Source of the DNA: an uncultured Bacteroidota bacterium
GTDB taxonomy: Bacteria > Bacteroidota > Bacteroidia > Chitinophagales > Chitinophagaceae
Reading direction: 5' to 3'
DNA length: 7,756 bases
Assembly (NCBI GenBank): GCA_946887345.1
Contig: CAMPKR010000112.1
Location: forward strand, 1-7,756
Shown here: positions 6,184 through 7,756 of the stretch, one piece after another
Position numbering within the stretch: position 1 is the stretch's first letter
Layout of the letters: the number at the start of each line of letters is the position of its first letter
Program-made: the position numbers and the translations under genes
The notes under the pieces: model-generated
What the model saw: only the letters and a program-made list of their open reading frames with translations
Database searches by the model: none
What the model was told of the DNA's origin: nothing

Positions 6184-6489
6184 ATGAACGTGCAAATTCA
6201 AACTGTGCACTTTGATGCCGACAGTAAATTGCTAGAGCTCGTAAACTCTAAGGTAGAAAAACTGAAAACCTTCCATGATCGCATTATAGCGGTTGAGATC
6301 TACCTCAAGCTCGATAATTTGTCGCATCAGGTTAAGGATAAAATAGCTGAAATTAAGGTGCATGTTCCAAGGCATTCTTTCTTTGTAAAGCATGCCAGCA
6401 AAACCTTTGAAGAATCCTTTGGCTTTGCTTTCGATGCCATGGTTAACCAGGTAAAACGCCAGAAAGAGAAAATGTCGGCTGTAGCCTAG
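6184..6489 (+). CDS. hpf: Ribosome hibernation-promoting factor, HPF/RaiA family (short form)
   Basis: This 101-residue protein has the single HPF/YfiA domain (beta-alpha-beta-beta-beta-alpha). It starts MNVQIQTVHFDADSKLLELVNSKVEKL, has a central VEIYLKLDN strand and an AEIKVHVP strand, and ends in a basic C-terminal helix (FAFDAMVNQVKRQKEK). Members bind the decoding region of the 30S subunit in stationary phase and block tRNA and mRNA binding, protecting idle ribosomes. The length is that of the short form, without the C-terminal dimerisation domain of long HPF. It lies 31 nt behind xerC without a clear promoter or SD, so it probably shares a transcript with xerC. A terminator follows. The name raiA is also used for this gene. 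Confidence 0.93.
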   Translation: MNVQIQTVHFDADSKLLELVNSKVEKLKTFHDRIIAVEIYLKLDNLSHQVKDKIAEIKVHVPRHSFFVKHASKTFEESFGFAFDAMVNQVKRQKEKMSAVA

Positions 6490-6514
6490 AGTTAAACCAA
6501 CTGATTTAGATACT

Positions 6515-6547
6515 ATCCGGTCTTATTTATAAGGCCGGATTTTTATT
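6515..6547 (+). terminator. Rho-independent terminator after hpf
   Basis: ATCCGGTCTTA (6515-6525) pairs with TAAGGCCGGAT (6530-6540), giving 11 bp with one G-U pair and a 4-nt loop. The run TTTTTATTAT follows. It lies 25 bp after the hpf stop and ends the rpsU-xerC-hpf cluster. Confidence 0.88.
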
Positions 6548-6555
6548 ATAACCTA

Positions 6556-6585
6556 TTGCAACACACGTCCGAAATAGCTATTTTG
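6556..6585 (+). promoter_or_regulatory. Weak candidate promoter of the beta-propeller lipoprotein gene
   Basis: TTG (6556-6558) lies 20 bp before TATTTTG (6579-6585), which resembles TAnnTTTG but is one base short. A 12-bp palindrome, AAATAGCTATTT (6572-6583), overlaps it. A second -7-like sequence, TATTTTCG (6591-6598), has no -33 partner. A promoter is expected here because a terminator precedes the gene, but its exact position is uncertain. Confidence 0.3.
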
Positions 6586-6610
6586 CAATATATTTTCGTA
6601 ATTTCAGACC

Positions 6611-7756
6611 ATGTCATACTTCTGGAAAAAGGCCTTATTGGCTATAAGTGTTAGCGCTGCCTTATTTACAGCATCTTGTCAAAAGAAAAGCAGCGGCGAT
6701 GAACCCCTGCCCGAAACTTTCGATCCTTCTGTATTTATCAGCAGCGATAACCAGTTTGTGTACGCATTTGACCCCAAAACAGGAATAAAACACTGGGAAC
6801 TCTTCCTTGATGTAGAAGTAAAGGCATCTCCGGTTCTGCTCGATACGTTTGTTTATATCGGTGGTATTGATGGCACCCTGTTCAAGATCAACGCTAAGCG
6901 TGGCTACCTGGAAAAAACCATCCATTTCCCCAACGCAGCAATTATTGGTACTCCTATCGTTTTTGATAAGCTCCTCTACGTGCCTACCACCAACGATACA
7001 ATGTATTGCCTGGAAAACGATGCTATTAAATGGACATATACAGCCGGTGGCGACTTGATTTCTTCTCCCACCATTTATAAGGATTCAACTGGTACCAACA
7101 ACCTGATATTCGGCTCTCTTGATGGCAAGATCTACAGCATCCGCGCACTAGATGCATGGTTTAACTGGACTTACGATGCAGGTGCAGGAAACGAATTCCA
7201 TTCAGCTCCGGTAGCCAGCGGGAAGTTCATCTTCGCGGGCAACAAAGGTGACAAAAAGATGCACGCCATCTATGGCAACAGCGGCACCCTTAAATGGACA
7301 TTTACTACGGGCGAACCGATCTATAGCTCGCCCCTCGTTTACGGTGGCAGCGTCCTTTTCGGCAGTGACGACAGCAAATTCTACTGTGTAGATACCGCAA
7401 CCGGCCTGCATCGCTGGGCTCAGCCATACCTTACGGGAGATCGCATCCGTTCTTCACCCACTGCTATGGATAATATCGTCTATGTGGGCAGCTACGACTA
7501 CAATATTTACGCAATTAATATCCTCAACGGTCAGAAAAGATGGGCTTACAAAACTTATGGCCTGGTAAAATCTTCTCCTGTACTGTATGACGGTGTACTG
7601 TACTGCGGCAGCCACGATAAGTTCCTTTACGCGCTGGACCTGGTAACAGGGAGGCCAAAATGGGTGCAGAACATCGGCGGCGTTATGGAATGTTCGCCTA
7701 TGGTTGACGACCTGACCGGCAAGAGCTACCATTCCTCTGTCAGCGGAATGCAATAA
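6611..7756 (+). CDS. PQQ-like beta-propeller lipoprotein (eight repeats, BamB-like fold)
   Basis: This 381-residue exported protein has a signal peptide ending in LFTASC, with C23 as the likely lipidated residue. The T at -3 is unusual for a lipobox but acceptable. A short polar linker (24-38) leads into eight repeats of about 40 residues. Each repeat pairs a 'VY.G..DG.LYA.D..TG...W' unit with a following S-S-P turn; the prolines are at 74, 115, 153, 200, 241, 283, 323 and 363, and tryptophans recur at 62, 141, 186, 229, 269, 311 and 351. This is the PQQ-like propeller repeat family, whose eight-bladed members include BamB of the outer-membrane assembly machine and quinoprotein dehydrogenases. 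No dehydrogenase catalytic region is visible, so a scaffold or binding role is more likely, but its partner is unknown. The stop codon is the last codon of the window, so the gene is complete. No Shine-Dalgarno is seen. Confidence 0.9.
   Translation: MSYFWKKALLAISVSAALFTASCQKKSSGDEPLPETFDPSVFISSDNQFVYAFDPKTGIKHWELFLDVEVKASPVLLDTFVYIGGIDGTLFKINAKRGYLEKTIHFPNAAIIGTPIVFDKLLYVPTTNDTMYCLENDAIKWTYTAGGDLISSPTIYKDSTGTNNLIFGSLDGKIYSIRALDAWFNWTYDAGAGNEFHSAPVASGKFIFAGNKGDKKMHAIYGNSGTLKWTFTTGEPIYSSPLVYGGSVLFGSDDSKFYCVDTATGLHRWAQPYLTGDRIRSSPTAMDNIVYVGSYDYNIYAINILNGQKRWAYKTYGLVKSSPVLYDGVLYCGSHDKFLYALDLVTGRPKWVQNIGGVMECSPMVDDLTGKSYHSSVSGMQ

Noticed and set aside
6572..6583. Palindrome AAATAGCTATTT as a repressor operator
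   Set aside because: It overlaps the candidate promoter, but a single short AT-rich palindrome without a second copy or a nearby regulator is weak evidence.
6490..6610. tRNA gene after hpf, expected from typical gene order
   Set aside because: The gap holds only a terminator and an AT-rich promoter-like region; no cloverleaf or T-loop sequence is present.

Overview
The window looks like an ordinary core-genome stretch of a Bacteroidota bacterium, most likely in the Chitinophagales/Chitinophagaceae area; this placement is inferred from gene content and style. The evidence is: (i) the gene order rpsU - xerC - hpf, which is typical of this phylum; (ii) promoters of the Bacteroidota type (TAnnTTTG at -7, TTG/TTTG at -33); (iii) almost no Shine-Dalgarno sequences in front of the genes; and (iv) secreted lipoproteins of a style common in the phylum. 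I see no mobile element, CRISPR array, tRNA, rRNA or phage gene, and no convincing new multi-gene system.

Layout. Positions 2-370 hold the C-terminal end of an unrecognised protein on the + strand. A SurA-type periplasmic peptidyl-prolyl isomerase follows (444-1826, +) and ends in a strong terminator. The next block lies on the - strand and is read from 4834 down to 1898: a small lipoprotein, then ribE (riboflavin synthase) only 3 bp behind it, then a hairpin, then a CrtI/RetSat-like FAD-dependent oxidoreductase. An intergenic region at 4835-4974 carries two back-to-back promoters. The one to the right drives rpsU (ribosomal protein bS21), followed by xerC (tyrosine recombinase) and hpf (ribosome hibernation factor), which ends in a terminator. 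The last gene (6611-7756, +) encodes an eight-repeat PQQ-like beta-propeller lipoprotein and is complete, ending exactly at the window edge. No gene-free stretch exceeds 300 bases.

How the parts relate. rpsU and hpf both act on the ribosome, and xerC normally serves chromosome dimer resolution. ribE makes riboflavin, the precursor of the FAD used by the neighbouring oxidoreductase, but a hairpin separates the two genes. SurA and the beta-propeller lipoprotein would both work in the cell envelope, although they lie in separate transcription units.

The most interesting signals are regulatory. rpsU has a long Shine-Dalgarno sequence in a genome that otherwise barely uses them, which fits autogenous control by bS21. 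A perfect 16-bp hairpin ends 8 nt before the xerC start codon, and a perfect 13-bp hairpin ends 17 nt before the oxidoreductase start codon. In addition, the usual tRNA-tuf continuation after hpf is absent.
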